Assembly (NCBI GenBank): GCA_963828505.1
Contig: CAWHFM010000009.1
Location: forward strand, 434,001 to 498,000
Length of the DNA: 64,000 bases
DNA from: Bog-473 sp963828505
GTDB taxonomy: Bacteria > Actinomycetota > Acidimicrobiia > Acidimicrobiales > RAAP-2
Direction: 5' to 3'
A program made the position numbers and the translations under genes. The notes beneath the pieces were generated by a model that saw only the letters and a program-made list of their open reading frames with translations, was not told the origin of the DNA and did no database searches. Positions 7,959 to 16,922 of this stretch are shown here, one piece after another (the stretch's first letter is position 1; each line of letters begins with the position of its first letter).

Positions 7959-8942
7959 ATGCGCTTCGTGGTTTTCGGGGCCGGCGCCATTGGGTGCGCC
8001 GTCGGAGCCCGCCTGTTCCAGGGAGGCCAGGACGTCACACTCGTGGCCCGCGGCGAGCACGGCAGGGCGCTGGCGTCGACGGGGCTCGTCGTCGAGGCGC
8101 CCGAGGAGTTCGAGACCCTCGCCGTGCCCGCGGTCACCGACCCGGCGTCCCTGGACTGGTACCCCGACAGCGTCGTGTTACTGGCGGTCAAGGGTCAGCA
8201 CACCGAGGAGGCTCTGGGCCAGCTCGCCCATGCGCCGCGCCAGACGCCTGTCGTGTGCATGCAGAACGGTGTCGACAACGAGCGCCAGGTGCTGCGCCGC
8301 TTTCCGAATACCTACGGGATCTGCGTGATGTGCCCGGCCACGCAGCTGCGTCCCGGAGTCGTCCAGATCCACTCGGCACCCGTCTCGGGCATGCTCGATC
8401 TGGGCCGCTACCCGTCGGGCATCGATGCCACGGGTCAGGCCATCGCAGACGCAATCGAGACGACCACGTTTCTGTCCGTGGCTCGCCCCGACATCATGCG
8501 ATGGAAGTACCGCAAACTGCTCATGAACCTGGCCAACGCGGTGGAGGCGCTCTGCGGGCCCGACGGGCGCTTCAGCCCGCTGTCGGAGGCCGCCCGGCGA
8601 GAGGGCGCCGAGGTGTTGCGGGCCGCAGGCATCGACGTGGCCAGTGCCGAGGAGGACCGGGAGCGCCGAGCCGACAACCTTCGCCTCGTCACCACCCCCT
8701 CGGGCGAATGGCGCGGCGGCTCGAGCTGGCAGAGCCTCGCCCGGGGTGCTGGGTCCATCGAGGCCGAGTACCTCAACGGTGAGATCGTGTTGTTGGGACG
8801 GCTCCACGGCGTGCCGACTCCCGTGAACGCCGTGCTGCAGGAGGCTGCCGTCGAGGCCGCGTTGCGGGGCGATCCGCCCGGGACGTCGAGCATGGAGGAG
8901 CTGAGCGAGCTGGCGGGGATCGCCCGGGCCGATGCCGTCTGA
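7959..8942 (+). CDS. Ketopantoate reductase family protein (ApbA/PanE-like)
   Basis: The ATG at 7959 gives a 327-residue protein that starts directly with the NADP-binding GxGxxG motif (MRFVVFGAGAIGCAVG). Other family landmarks are LLAVKGQHTEEAL with the catalytic-type Lys, VVCMQNGVDNE with a conserved Asn, and the C-terminal domain region RWKYRKLLMNLANAVEAL. The C-terminal half also has the NGEIVLLGRLHGVPTPVN signature. PanE reduces 2-dehydropantoate to pantoate, but actinobacteria often have several paralogues with unknown 2-oxo-acid substrates, so no gene symbol is given. Its 3' end overlaps the next gene by 11 bases. Confidence 0.9.
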   Translation: MRFVVFGAGAIGCAVGARLFQGGQDVTLVARGEHGRALASTGLVVEAPEEFETLAVPAVTDPASLDWYPDSVVLLAVKGQHTEEALGQLAHAPRQTPVVCMQNGVDNERQVLRRFPNTYGICVMCPATQLRPGVVQIHSAPVSGMLDLGRYPSGIDATGQAIADAIETTTFLSVARPDIMRWKYRKLLMNLANAVEALCGPDGRFSPLSEAARREGAEVLRAAGIDVASAEEDRERRADNLRLVTTPSGEWRGGSSWQSLARGAGSIEAEYLNGEIVLLGRLHGVPTPVNAVLQEAAVEAALRGDPPGTSSMEELSELAGIARADAV

Positions 8943-9417
8943 GCGCGCCACCGTCCTGGCGGAGGATTTCTCCGCGGCGAACCACGAGGTGGTCGTGTTC
9001 GCCCGGTCGTGCTCCGACGCCGAGTGGGCGCTCATGGTGCCAGGGGAGGAGTGGCCGATCGGCGTCGTGATGCACCACATCGCCGAGGGTCACGAGCACG
9101 GGCTCGTGTGGCTTTCGCGTCTGGCGCGGGGGGACGCGGTCACCGACTCCGCGGCGGGGATCGACCAGGACAACGCCGCTCATGCCGCGCGGGCCGCAAC
9201 GGCCGGCCGGGACGAGACGATCGCTCTCCTCGAGGCCAACGCCGCGCCACTCGAGAGCGCCCTCCGCGCCCTCAGCGACGAGGAGCTCGATCGAACGGCG
9301 CCGTTCGGACCGGCCGGCGGGCGGGAGCTGCCGACGGCGGCCCTGGCCGCCGTGGCGGCGCGCCACGCCCGGGAGCACCTGGCGCACGCTCGGGCCGCGC
9401 TCCAGGGCGCGAGGTGA
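8932..9417 (+). CDS. DinB/maleylpyruvate-isomerase-like helical protein
   Basis: The 161-residue protein looks like a four-helix DinB-type bundle: an N-terminal helix with LAEDFSAANHEVVVFARSCSDAEW, a His-bearing helix VVMHHIAEGHEHGLVWL, and a final helix AVAARHAREHLAHARAAL with further His residues. In DinB and mycothiol-dependent maleylpyruvate isomerase relatives, three His coordinate a metal. Actinobacterial members are often thiol-dependent S-transferases, but activity here is not proven. The start ATG lies inside the 3' end of the ketopantoate-reductase-like gene, so the two are likely co-transcribed and coupled. Confidence 0.72.
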   Translation: MPSERATVLAEDFSAANHEVVVFARSCSDAEWALMVPGEEWPIGVVMHHIAEGHEHGLVWLSRLARGDAVTDSAAGIDQDNAAHAARAATAGRDETIALLEANAAPLESALRALSDEELDRTAPFGPAGGRELPTAALAAVAARHAREHLAHARAALQGAR

Positions 9418-9426
9418 CGCGCTGGG

Positions 9427-11712
9427 TCAATCTGCGTGCAACGCCGCCCTCACCTGCGCCGCCCGATCCGGCGTGGAAGGTCCGGGAGTCTCGATACGCA
9501 GCTGTTGGACGGTACCGGTGAACGGGGAAGGCGGCCAGTAGGCCGGCGACACCGGGAAGCCGGCGTCGCCACCGAGGCGCAGACCGGCCCCGCCGTGCTG
9601 AAGGGCGATCGGCAGCATGCCTGCCACCTCAATCTCGTCCACCTGGGTGCCGTCGACCTGGAGCGCCATGCGGCCGTGCCCTCCATCGGTGCCCAGGGCA
9701 TAGGTCACGGCAATCTCATGATGTCCCGGTGCGAGTGCATCGCGTGCCGTGAGCTCCAAGGTGTCGACGGCGCGCGCGAAGGCGAATGAGACGATGCCGC
9801 TGGTGGCGAAGAGCGCCCACCCACCGAACCAGTCACCGAGCGCGTAGATGACGCCGTCCGCGGCGACGTCGTCGACGACCACCTCGGCCGTCATCCGGAA
9901 GCCTCCCCAGAGCATGGGAACGGACTCGTCCGCCACCGGTCCGGCTCCGGGCAGGAATGTGCGCGAAGGTCCTGCCGGCCAGGCGGGCGGGATGAACCCG
10001 CTCAACCGGTCGACCAGTCCGTCGGAGATCGGGAGGACGTTGTTGCGCTCCGCCTCGGTGCTCCACAGGTCGGAGAGGCGTCGGACCCGCTCCGGCTCTT
10101 CGGCGGATCGGTCGACGGCCTCCGAGAAGTCCGTGGTGAGGTCGAAGAGCTCCCAGTGGTCCTCGGCGAAGTTCCGGCTCCCGACCGCGAGCTCCTCCTC
10201 GTCGAGGACGCCGGTGCCGATGTGGTTCGTCGTCGCCTTCCAGCCTTCGTGGTAGATGGAGCGCGAACCCATCATCTCGAAGTACTGCGTCTGATGGACC
10301 TCCCCGGCTCCGGGGTCTTCCAGTGCCGGGATGAGGCTCACCCCGTCGAGGCGCTGCTGGGCGACGCCGTCGACCGCCTCCGGCGGTTCCAGTCCCGCCG
10401 CGGCCATGATCGTCGGCATGAGGTCGATGGCGTGTGCGAACTGTGGCCTCGCCGTGCCCGGAGCCGAGACATGGCCCGGCCAGCGGACGATCAACGGCGT
10501 GCGGGTACCGCCGAGCCAGGTGTAGCGCTTCCACAGCTTGTGCGGTGTGTTGCCCGCCCACGCCCATCCCCACGAGTAGTGGCAGTAAGTGGTGAAGCCG
10601 CCCCAGTCGTCGTAGTGCGCCAGGTTCTCCTCGACCGACTCACGGAGGTGTGCGGTGAACCGGTGCTCGTTGAAGCTGCCCTGAGTGCCACCCTCGGCGC
10701 TCGCTCCGTTGTCGGAGAAGACCATCACCAGCGTGTCATCGAGGACACCGAGGCGCTCGAGGGAGGAGAGCAGGCGCCCGATCTGGGCGTCGGTATGGGT
10801 GAGGAAGCCGGCGAAGACCTCCTGTTGGCGGGCGAACAACCGCCGTTGGTCGGCGGAGAGGTCGGCCCAGGCCTGAACCCACGAAGGCCTCTCGGTGAGG
10901 ATCGTGTCCTCCGGAACCATCCCCGAGGCGATCTGGCGTCCGAACAGCTCGTCGCGCCAGGCGTCCCACCCCTGGTCGAAGACACCCCGGTAGGGGTCGA
11001 CCCACTCGGGCGCGACGTGGTGTGGTGCGTGCATGGCGCCGAGAGCGAAGTACAGGAAGAAGGGTTTGCCGGGCGCGGCCTGTTGCTGGTCCTGCACCAT
11101 CCGCGCCGCTTGCTCCGTCAGGTCCTCGCTCAGGTGGTAGCCCTCCTCCGGCCGGCGAGGAGGGTCGATGTAGTGGTTGTCGCACACGAGGTTCGGGGCC
11201 CAGTGGTTGGTGTCACCCTGGAGGAACCCGTAGTAGCGCTCGAACCCGACGCCGAGCGGCCAGGAATCGAACGGCCCGGCAGCCGAGCGCTCCCAGCGCG
11301 GGACGAGGTGCCATTTACCCACCGCCAGCGTCGAGTACCCGGCGTCACGGAGCAGTCGCGGCAGCGCCACCGCCGTCTTCGGCAGGCGGGCGTGGTAGCC
11401 GGGGAAGCCCAACGGGATGTCGGCCAGGAAGCCCATGCCCACGGCGTGGTGGTTGCGGCCGGTGAAGAAGGACGCCCTCGTGGGCGAGCACAGTGAGGTG
11501 ACGTGGAAGCGGCTGAAGGCAGCACCGTCGGCGGCGAGCCCGTCGAGACGCGGGGTGCCGATGTCGGAACCGAATGCGCCGAGGTGGCCGAATCCGGTGT
11601 CGTCGAGAACAATGACGACGACGTTCGGTGCGCCCGCCGGCGGTTTTGGTTGGTGTGGGAAACGAGGGGTCGACTCGGGGGCAGTGAAGCCGATCTGCTG
11701 GGGCTCGTCCAT
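9427..11712 (-). CDS. Type I arylsulfatase
   Basis: The 761-residue protein is a formylglycine-dependent sulfatase of the alkaline-phosphatase superfamily. The metal-binding DD pair is at residues 37-38 (VVIVLDDTGFGHLGAFG), and the activation motif CSPTR is at 75-79, where Cys75 must be oxidised to formylglycine. Further family blocks are GKWHLVP, a VFSDNGASAEGGTQGSFNE region and RTPLIVRWPGH. The C-terminal ~200 residues form a second domain common in long bacterial arylsulfatases. No signal peptide is evident, so a cytoplasmic location is possible. No formylglycine-generating enzyme or anaerobic sulfatase maturase is in the window; one must be elsewhere for activity. The substrate is unknown. 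Confidence 0.94.
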   Translation of the reverse strand: MDEPQQIGFTAPESTPRFPHQPKPPAGAPNVVVIVLDDTGFGHLGAFGSDIGTPRLDGLAADGAAFSRFHVTSLCSPTRASFFTGRNHHAVGMGFLADIPLGFPGYHARLPKTAVALPRLLRDAGYSTLAVGKWHLVPRWERSAAGPFDSWPLGVGFERYYGFLQGDTNHWAPNLVCDNHYIDPPRRPEEGYHLSEDLTEQAARMVQDQQQAAPGKPFFLYFALGAMHAPHHVAPEWVDPYRGVFDQGWDAWRDELFGRQIASGMVPEDTILTERPSWVQAWADLSADQRRLFARQQEVFAGFLTHTDAQIGRLLSSLERLGVLDDTLVMVFSDNGASAEGGTQGSFNEHRFTAHLRESVEENLAHYDDWGGFTTYCHYSWGWAWAGNTPHKLWKRYTWLGGTRTPLIVRWPGHVSAPGTARPQFAHAIDLMPTIMAAAGLEPPEAVDGVAQQRLDGVSLIPALEDPGAGEVHQTQYFEMMGSRSIYHEGWKATTNHIGTGVLDEEELAVGSRNFAEDHWELFDLTTDFSEAVDRSAEEPERVRRLSDLWSTEAERNNVLPISDGLVDRLSGFIPPAWPAGPSRTFLPGAGPVADESVPMLWGGFRMTAEVVVDDVAADGVIYALGDWFGGWALFATSGIVSFAFARAVDTLELTARDALAPGHHEIAVTYALGTDGGHGRMALQVDGTQVDEIEVAGMLPIALQHGGAGLRLGGDAGFPVSPAYWPPSPFTGTVQQLRIETPGPSTPDRAAQVRAALHAD

Positions 11713-11773
11713 CCGAGAAGGGTAGACGGGCTCACCGCCACGGCGCCTGTGTGCAGGACTAACGTGTCGTCCG

Positions 11774-12058
11774 ATGCAGGGTCACCTCCCGGGACCGCCC
11801 CAGCCTCACTTCCCCGCGGGGTTGGCACCGTTCGTCGGTTATATCGCCACGCGTGAGCCACGCCCGTTCGAGGACCGGCCCCCGGGCGAACCCGGGTGGG
11901 CCGACGGGGGCGACTACTCGCTCGACCAGTTCGACGACCTCGGCGACTGGGAGCCGATGCATCATCCCCTCTTCAAGTTGATGGCCGTGGTCGTGTCGAT
12001 GTCCCTGCTGCTGGCCGGTGTCGGCACGGTGCTCGAGGTGGTGCTCACCGGGCGCTGA
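11774..12058 (+). CDS. Small single-pass membrane protein, unknown function
   Basis: This 94-residue protein is Pro/Gly-rich and acidic in its N-terminal two thirds (PGEPGWADGGDYSLDQFDD) and has one hydrophobic helix near the C-terminus (~residues 66-90, LFKLMAVVVSMSLLLAGVGT). The pattern suggests a cytoplasmic tail with a C-terminal membrane anchor. I do not recognise a family. Codon use matches neighbouring genes, the frame is well isolated, and the gene is divergent from the sulfatase with a ~60-base gap, which supports it being real. Confidence 0.65.
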   Translation: MQGHLPGPPQPHFPAGLAPFVGYIATREPRPFEDRPPGEPGWADGGDYSLDQFDDLGDWEPMHHPLFKLMAVVVSMSLLLAGVGTVLEVVLTGR

Positions 12059-12124
12059 CCCCCTCGGGGCTCCCCGCGATGCCCTGCCTTCTGTTCGGGA
12101 CGGGCCTGGCACCTTCGTGGCCAA

Positions 12125-12202
12125 GGCAAAGAAACCGTGAAATTGCCGCGACGGTGAGATGAACCTCTCGTTTGAACTTCCCCTCGCCGTAAGAGCGCGA
12201 GG
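12125..12202 (+). promoter_or_regulatory. Structured leader: H-type pseudoknot plus hairpin upstream of the Ig-repeat gene
   Basis: In the ~200-base untranslated stretch before the Ig-repeat gene, GGCAA (12125-12129) can pair with TTGCC (12143-12147), while ACCGT between them (12134-12138) can pair with ACGGT (12151-12155), an interleaved arrangement typical of an H-type pseudoknot. A hairpin follows: CCTCGC (12182-12187) with GCGAGG (12197-12202). The elements sit 57-134 bases before the start codon. I do not match them to a named riboswitch class; a cis-regulatory RNA is inference. Confidence 0.4.
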
Positions 12203-12258
12203 TAAAAAGCAGCCTGCTCCTGCCACAGATGGGCGAGCTTGGGCGAGAGGAATGAACC

Positions 12259-14565
12259 GTGATGAATTCTGACGCGCGTCGTGTTCGAACGCGTTGGGCG
12301 AAGGGGAGCGTGGCCCTGGCCGTCACGGCGGGGATCGCTCTCACCCCGGTCGCGCTGGCCCTGACCTCGACTCCGGCTGGAGCACAACCACTCGGCACAA
12401 CCGAGACGTCGACGCCGTCGTCGTCGGCCAACCCTGCCGTCGTCGGCCAGACGATCACACTCTCGTCCACCGTCACCGCGGACGACGGTGGCACCCCGAC
12501 GGGCTCCGTGATCTTCTCGGACACTGGTGGGCAGCTCTGCACGGGAACTCTGAGCACATCGAGTCCCGACGTGGCCAGCTGCACTTACACGCCGGCAAGC
12601 GCGAATCCGTCCGACAGCATCTCGGCCGCCTATGGCGGCGATGACAATTACCAGGGCTCGTCGAGCCCGACACCGCTGTCCCAGGAGGTCGACATGGCCG
12701 TCACTTCCACCGCGCTCGGCGTCTCGCCGGGCTCGCCCGTCGTGGGCCAGTCCGTCACTTTGACCGCCACCGTGACCGCCGACGCGCCCGGCTCGGGCAC
12801 ACCGACCGGCACCGTGACCTTCACCGGGAACGCCGGCACGCTGTGCGACGGACCCGTCACGATGTCGGGTGGAACCGCGACCTGCACTGTCACCTACCCG
12901 GCTGTGACCACCGACAACTTCACCGCTGACTATTCGGGCGACTCCAACTTCTCGAGCTCCTCGGGGACAAGCTCCGTCACCATCGGCCAGGACACCACGA
13001 CGAGCACCGCCAGCTCGAACCCGAGCTCCGCCGTCGTCGGCCAGAGCGTGACCCTGAGCGCGACGGTGGCGACCGCCGCCCCGGGGGCGGGCACGCCGAC
13101 GGGGACGGTCGCCTTCTCCGACGGCGCGGGCCCGCTCTGCCAGGGCACGCTGAACGGGTCGAGCCCCGATACGGCCGGCTGCACCTATGAGCCGACGAGC
13201 ACGACCAGCTCGGACACGATCAGCGCCACTTACGGCGGCGACACCGACGATGCCGCCTCGAGCGCGACGACGACCGAATCGGTCAGCGCCGCCTCGACGA
13301 GCACCGTGCTGAGCGCCACCGCCTCACCCGTCGTCGGCCAGAGCGTGACCTACACGGCCACGGTCTCGGTCGGCGCCCCGGGCTCGGGCACTCCCACGGG
13401 CACGGTCGAGTTCACCTCGGGCTCGACCACGCTGTGCGCCGCGGCCCCGCTGAGTGTGACCAGCCCCGACACGGCCACGTGTTCGACCTCGTACCCCGCA
13501 CCTACCACGGTCAGCGTCACCGCCACCTACAGCTCGGATCCGGACTTCAACGCCTCGTCGGGCACCAAGAGCGTCACCGTCTCGAAGGACGCGGCGGCCC
13601 AGGCCCTCACCTCGACGGCCAATCCGAGCGTGACGGGCCAACAGTTCATCGTCACCGACACGCTCTCGGCCGCCGCCCCCGGGGCGGGGACCCCGAGCGG
13701 CCTGGTCACCTTCGCCTTTTCGACCCCGGGGGCCACCCCGCTGTGCCAGGGCTCTGACACCGTGGTCATCTCTTCGGGTAAGGCCACGTGCATCCTCTCG
13801 GGCCTCAACCCCTCCCAGTCCCCGCTCTCGGTCAGCGCCTCGTACGCCGGCGACTCGAATTTCAGCGCCGGCACCGCGGCGAGCCCGCTCAGCGAGACGA
13901 TCAACCCGGCCAACCCGGCCTTCGCCCTCACCTCGAGCCAGAACCCGGCCATCACCGGCGGGGCGGTGACCTTCAACGCCACCATCTCGGCCGCCGCTCC
14001 GGGCTCGACCAGCGGCGCCACCCCCACGGGGACGCCGACGTGGACGATCAGCGGCCAGGGCGGGGCGACGGCCAGCTGCGCCTCGACCTCGACCGGGACC
14101 AAGGGGTCCAACGAGACGGCGAGCTGTAGCGTCGCCGCCGGCCAGCTCGTCGCCTCGGCCAGCCCCTACATCGCCAAGCTCACCTACCCCGGCGACGCCA
14201 ACTTCAACGCCGGGAGCGGCACCTACCAAGAGAACGTCCAGCTCGGGACGTCATCGGTGAAGCTCCATGTCACCGCGCCCGCCAGCAACGGCGGCACGGC
14301 CACGCTCAGTGCCACGGTGAAGGGGACCCCTTCCTCGCTCGGGACCCCGACGGGGACGCTGACCTTCGTCATCACCGACAAGCACGGCAACGCGGTCAGC
14401 TGTAGCGGAGGCACCGACACCTTCACCCTCTCGTCGGGCGCCGCCACGTGCACGACCGGTGCACTCAGACACGCCGGCTCGGAGTACAGCGTCTACGCCA
14501 CCTACCACGGCAGCAGCGTGTACTACGCCAACACCTCGAAGACCAAGACGATCACGGTGCCCTGA
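12259..14565 (+). CDS. Secreted protein with seven Ig-like repeats
   Basis: The 768-residue protein starts with a basic-then-hydrophobic signal peptide (residues ~10-41, ending near AGAQPLG). The rest is about seven tandem Ig-like domains of ~95-105 residues of the bacterial Big_5/Ig_3 type. Most units have the core NPAVVGQTITLSSTV, a GTPTGTVTF-type strand and a YxGDxNF-type strand. Each unit carries a cysteine pair (for example QLCTG then ASCTY; TLCDG then ATCTV), which would form one disulfide per domain outside the cell. The protein ends right after the last repeat, with no LPxTG, membrane anchor or catalytic domain. It is probably a secreted or wall-associated adhesion or scaffold protein. 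GTG at 12259 is directly followed by ATG; either may start. Confidence 0.88.
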   Translation: MMNSDARRVRTRWAKGSVALAVTAGIALTPVALALTSTPAGAQPLGTTETSTPSSSANPAVVGQTITLSSTVTADDGGTPTGSVIFSDTGGQLCTGTLSTSSPDVASCTYTPASANPSDSISAAYGGDDNYQGSSSPTPLSQEVDMAVTSTALGVSPGSPVVGQSVTLTATVTADAPGSGTPTGTVTFTGNAGTLCDGPVTMSGGTATCTVTYPAVTTDNFTADYSGDSNFSSSSGTSSVTIGQDTTTSTASSNPSSAVVGQSVTLSATVATAAPGAGTPTGTVAFSDGAGPLCQGTLNGSSPDTAGCTYEPTSTTSSDTISATYGGDTDDAASSATTTESVSAASTSTVLSATASPVVGQSVTYTATVSVGAPGSGTPTGTVEFTSGSTTLCAAAPLSVTSPDTATCSTSYPAPTTVSVTATYSSDPDFNASSGTKSVTVSKDAAAQALTSTANPSVTGQQFIVTDTLSAAAPGAGTPSGLVTFAFSTPGATPLCQGSDTVVISSGKATCILSGLNPSQSPLSVSASYAGDSNFSAGTAASPLSETINPANPAFALTSSQNPAITGGAVTFNATISAAAPGSTSGATPTGTPTWTISGQGGATASCASTSTGTKGSNETASCSVAAGQLVASASPYIAKLTYPGDANFNAGSGTYQENVQLGTSSVKLHVTAPASNGGTATLSATVKGTPSSLGTPTGTLTFVITDKHGNAVSCSGGTDTFTLSSGAATCTTGALRHAGSEYSVYATYHGSSVYYANTSKTKTITVP

Positions 14566-14645
14566 TCGAAGCGCCGCCACCGATCACACGAGGGCCCTGA
14601 GGCCTCGCTGCGTCAATGGCCGCGATCGCTTCGTTCCAGATGCTG

Positions 14646-15875
14646 CTACCCGGAGAGCCCCGCGGCCTTACAGCCGGCGGCGTACTCCCCGGCGCAGAGC
14701 TGCGAGATACGGACGGTGCCGTCGCGGACCGCCGTCGATTCGATGTTCTTGGCCGTCACCCATAGGGGTGAGAGCAAGACCGAGGGCACCCGCACCTGAG
14801 CGATGGTGTCGTCGGAGCTCCCGTTCACGAGCGACCGGGGCGGCGTGACTCCGGCGCGCAGGTAGAGAGCAAGAGCCACCGCGGCGCGGGCCTCGACCGC
14901 GACGGGCTCGTAGACCGTGCCACAGAGGTATCCGGAAAGGATGTCGTCGAGCGCGGGCACGGTCACGCCCTGGCTGGCCGTGGGGAACGACCTCGGCCGG
15001 GTGCGGCGCGAGCGCAGGTACGCGACGATGGGAGCCCCGGTCTGTTCGTCGGCGAAGAGAGCCGCGTTCACATCGGGATGGGCGCTCAGGGCCGATCGAA
15101 ACACCGAGCCTGCTGTCGCCGCCTCGGACGTACCCGGCGTCCGAACCGCCATGACCCACCGGCCTGTTTTGAAGAGCGGGTTCAGGACCTCGTCGTAGCC
15201 CTCTGAAAGCAGCGCTGCGGCGCTATCGGACGTATCGCCCGGCATGACCAGGACATGGGGGCGACGGACGTGCCATGCCGCGGCGCAGTGAACGAGCCCG
15301 CGTCCCATGAGCTGCCCGGCTTCCACCGTGTCGAAGCCGACCTCGTAGGCGCGGCTGCCCGCCAGCGTCAAGCGGTCGTAGTCGACCACCTCGACACCGT
15401 GTGCTTTGGCGAACGCCTCAATCTGCGTACCGACGCCGGAATTGATCGGGTCGAGCACGATTACCCGGGCGCCGTTCGAGACGTCCTTCACGGCGTCCGC
15501 GTACTGGGTCGCATCGCTTCCGTGGGCGATCTGGACGACGTAGTGGGTCGGTGACAATCCTGCCTCTCGGAAGGCACGTTCGAGCTCGGCCTCGTCGGCG
15601 CCGACGGCCGTGCTCAAACCGTGCATGGCGGTTCCGGGTAGGAGCACAGCCACGGTGCCGCGGCCCTCTTTCGCCAGCGCCTCGAACCGGGCCATGACGG
15701 CGGAGCCCGTCCCGAACGAGGACGCCGAGATCCCGGCGGGTCCGTGGGGGAGCGAAGACCCCGAGGCGGGTCCGGACGGGAGGGCGCTCGCCGTGGCGGC
15801 CAGGGCCAGGGACGCCAGCACTCCAGCGAGGAGGCGCGGCAGGCGCCCGGGGGATCCCACCCCGTGGTGGTGCAC
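14646..15875 (-). CDS. Periplasmic-binding-protein-like (sugar ABC substrate-binding) protein
   Basis: A signal peptide is visible at residues ~10-45 (LPRLLAGVLASLALAATASALPSG). The mature part has the two-lobed type I periplasmic-binding fold: GTVAVLLPGTAMHGLSTAVGADE, then NGARVIVLDPINSGVGTQIEAF, VEVVDYDRL, and later HPDVNAALFADEQTGAPIV. This resembles xylose/ribose-binding proteins of sugar ABC importers (XylF/RbsB group). No lipobox cysteine follows the signal, and no permease or ATPase gene is adjacent. It could be an orphan binding protein serving a distant transporter, or a sensor ligand-binder. The upstream ROK kinase gene is on the same strand ~135 bases away and would fit a sugar-uptake theme. 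Confidence 0.8.
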   Translation of the reverse strand: MHHHGVGSPGRLPRLLAGVLASLALAATASALPSGPASGSSLPHGPAGISASSFGTGSAVMARFEALAKEGRGTVAVLLPGTAMHGLSTAVGADEAELERAFREAGLSPTHYVVQIAHGSDATQYADAVKDVSNGARVIVLDPINSGVGTQIEAFAKAHGVEVVDYDRLTLAGSRAYEVGFDTVEAGQLMGRGLVHCAAAWHVRRPHVLVMPGDTSDSAAALLSEGYDEVLNPLFKTGRWVMAVRTPGTSEAATAGSVFRSALSAHPDVNAALFADEQTGAPIVAYLRSRRTRPRSFPTASQGVTVPALDDILSGYLCGTVYEPVAVEARAAVALALYLRAGVTPPRSLVNGSSDDTIAQVRVPSVLLSPLWVTAKNIESTAVRDGTVRISQLCAGEYAAGCKAAGLSG

Positions 15876-16010
15876 GCTGACTCCTTCTCTTGAGCGCTCT
15901 CTTGGGGTCCTACGCCGGCGCGAGCAGTCGGTCTGATACCGGGGTCGGCGACGACTCTATTGAGAACCGGGCTCCGGACCTGGTCGGGCGTCCGCCCCAG
16001 GTTGTTTTCG

Positions 16011-16922
16011 TCAGTCGAGGCCGGTCGCTTCGGACCAGCCCGCCGCGCCCGAGAGGCCGGCGTCGTCGCCCAGTTCCGAGCAGACGATGCTGAGGCCGCC
16101 GGGATGGTGGGCCGGGCGCGCGTACACCTGGTCGCGGACGGCAGAGAAGAATGCGGGCTGGCGGCCCAGGCCGCCACCGATCACGACGGTGTCGGGGTAG
16201 AAGGACATCACCAGGTTCGACACGCCCGCCGCGCACGCCTCCACCGCCGCCTGCCAGATCTCGACCGCGCGCAGGTCGCCCTCGGCGGCCGCCGCTCCGA
16301 CGGCCTGGGCGTCGAGGTCGCCCAGGCCCCGTTCGCGCGCCACGCGGGCGATGCCGCTGCCCGAACCCAGCTCCTCGAGGGTGGCCGGCTCCCCCTCGCT
16401 CCACTTGCGCCAGTCGATCACGGTGTGGCCGAGCTCGGCCGCCGAGTATCGCCCGCGCATGAGCCGCCGCCGATGGAGGACCCCGGCGCCGACGCCGGTC
16501 GAGATCGTGAGGTAGGCCACGTCGGTTCCCCCGCGGCCGGCGCCGAAGAAGGCCTCGCCCACGGCCGCCAGGTCCGCGTCGTTAGCGATGCAAACGGGCA
16601 TGCCGAGTCGTTCGGCCAGCGAGTCGCAGGTGAGCTGGTCCGGCCATTCTGGAGGCAGGTTCGGCGCGAACAGGAGGCGACCGGCCTCGTAGTCGACCCC
16701 GCCCGGCAGCCCGACCACGGCATGCGACACCTGGTCGCGGCCGAACTCAGTCGCGGCTGAGCCGATGAGCTCGACCAGCGCGGCCGGGGCGTCCGCATGC
16801 CGGGGCGTGCGCTCGGTTCGCCGGTACAAGACGGTGCCGTCGGGTCGGACCATGGCCGCTCGCATCTGGGTCCCGCCGATGTCGGCGGCCAGGACGCTTC
16901 CGACCGCATCGCTTGGGCTCAT
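16011..16922 (-). CDS. ROK-family sugar kinase (glucokinase-like)
   Basis: The N-terminus from the ATG at 16922 gives VLAADIGGTQMRAAMV, the phosphate-1 ATP-binding motif of ROK kinases. DADLAAVGEAFFGAG contains the catalytic-type Asp, ISTGVGAGVL is the glycine-rich loop, and AELGHTVID carries the His of the sugar site. The C-terminal IGGGLGRQPAF helix is also present. Length (303) is normal. The usual zinc motif CxCGxxGCxE that follows the GHTVID region is absent: the stretch after it (DWRKWSEGEPATLEELGSGS) has no Cys. ROK members phosphorylate glucose, ManNAc or other hexoses. Upstream in-frame codons to 16976 are possible but not supported. Confidence 0.88.
   Translation of the reverse strand: MSPSDAVGSVLAADIGGTQMRAAMVRPDGTVLYRRTERTPRHADAPAALVELIGSAATEFGRDQVSHAVVGLPGGVDYEAGRLLFAPNLPPEWPDQLTCDSLAERLGMPVCIANDADLAAVGEAFFGAGRGGTDVAYLTISTGVGAGVLHRRRLMRGRYSAAELGHTVIDWRKWSEGEPATLEELGSGSGIARVARERGLGDLDAQAVGAAAAEGDLRAVEIWQAAVEACAAGVSNLVMSFYPDTVVIGGGLGRQPAFFSAVRDQVYARPAHHPGGLSIVCSELGDDAGLSGAAGWSEATGLD

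Noticed and set aside
10156..11496. 446-codon plus-strand frame inside the sulfatase
   Set aside because: The sulfatase on the minus strand has complete active-site motifs; the antisense product has none.
12125..12202. c-di-GMP (GEMM) riboswitch before the Ig-repeat gene
   Set aside because: GGCAAA resembles part of the consensus, but the GGGACGCAAAGCC-type core and the receptor hairpins are missing.
13324..14229. 301-codon minus-strand frame over the Ig repeats
   Set aside because: It mirrors the repeats and is extremely Arg/Gly-rich; the plus-strand protein has a signal peptide and regular domains.
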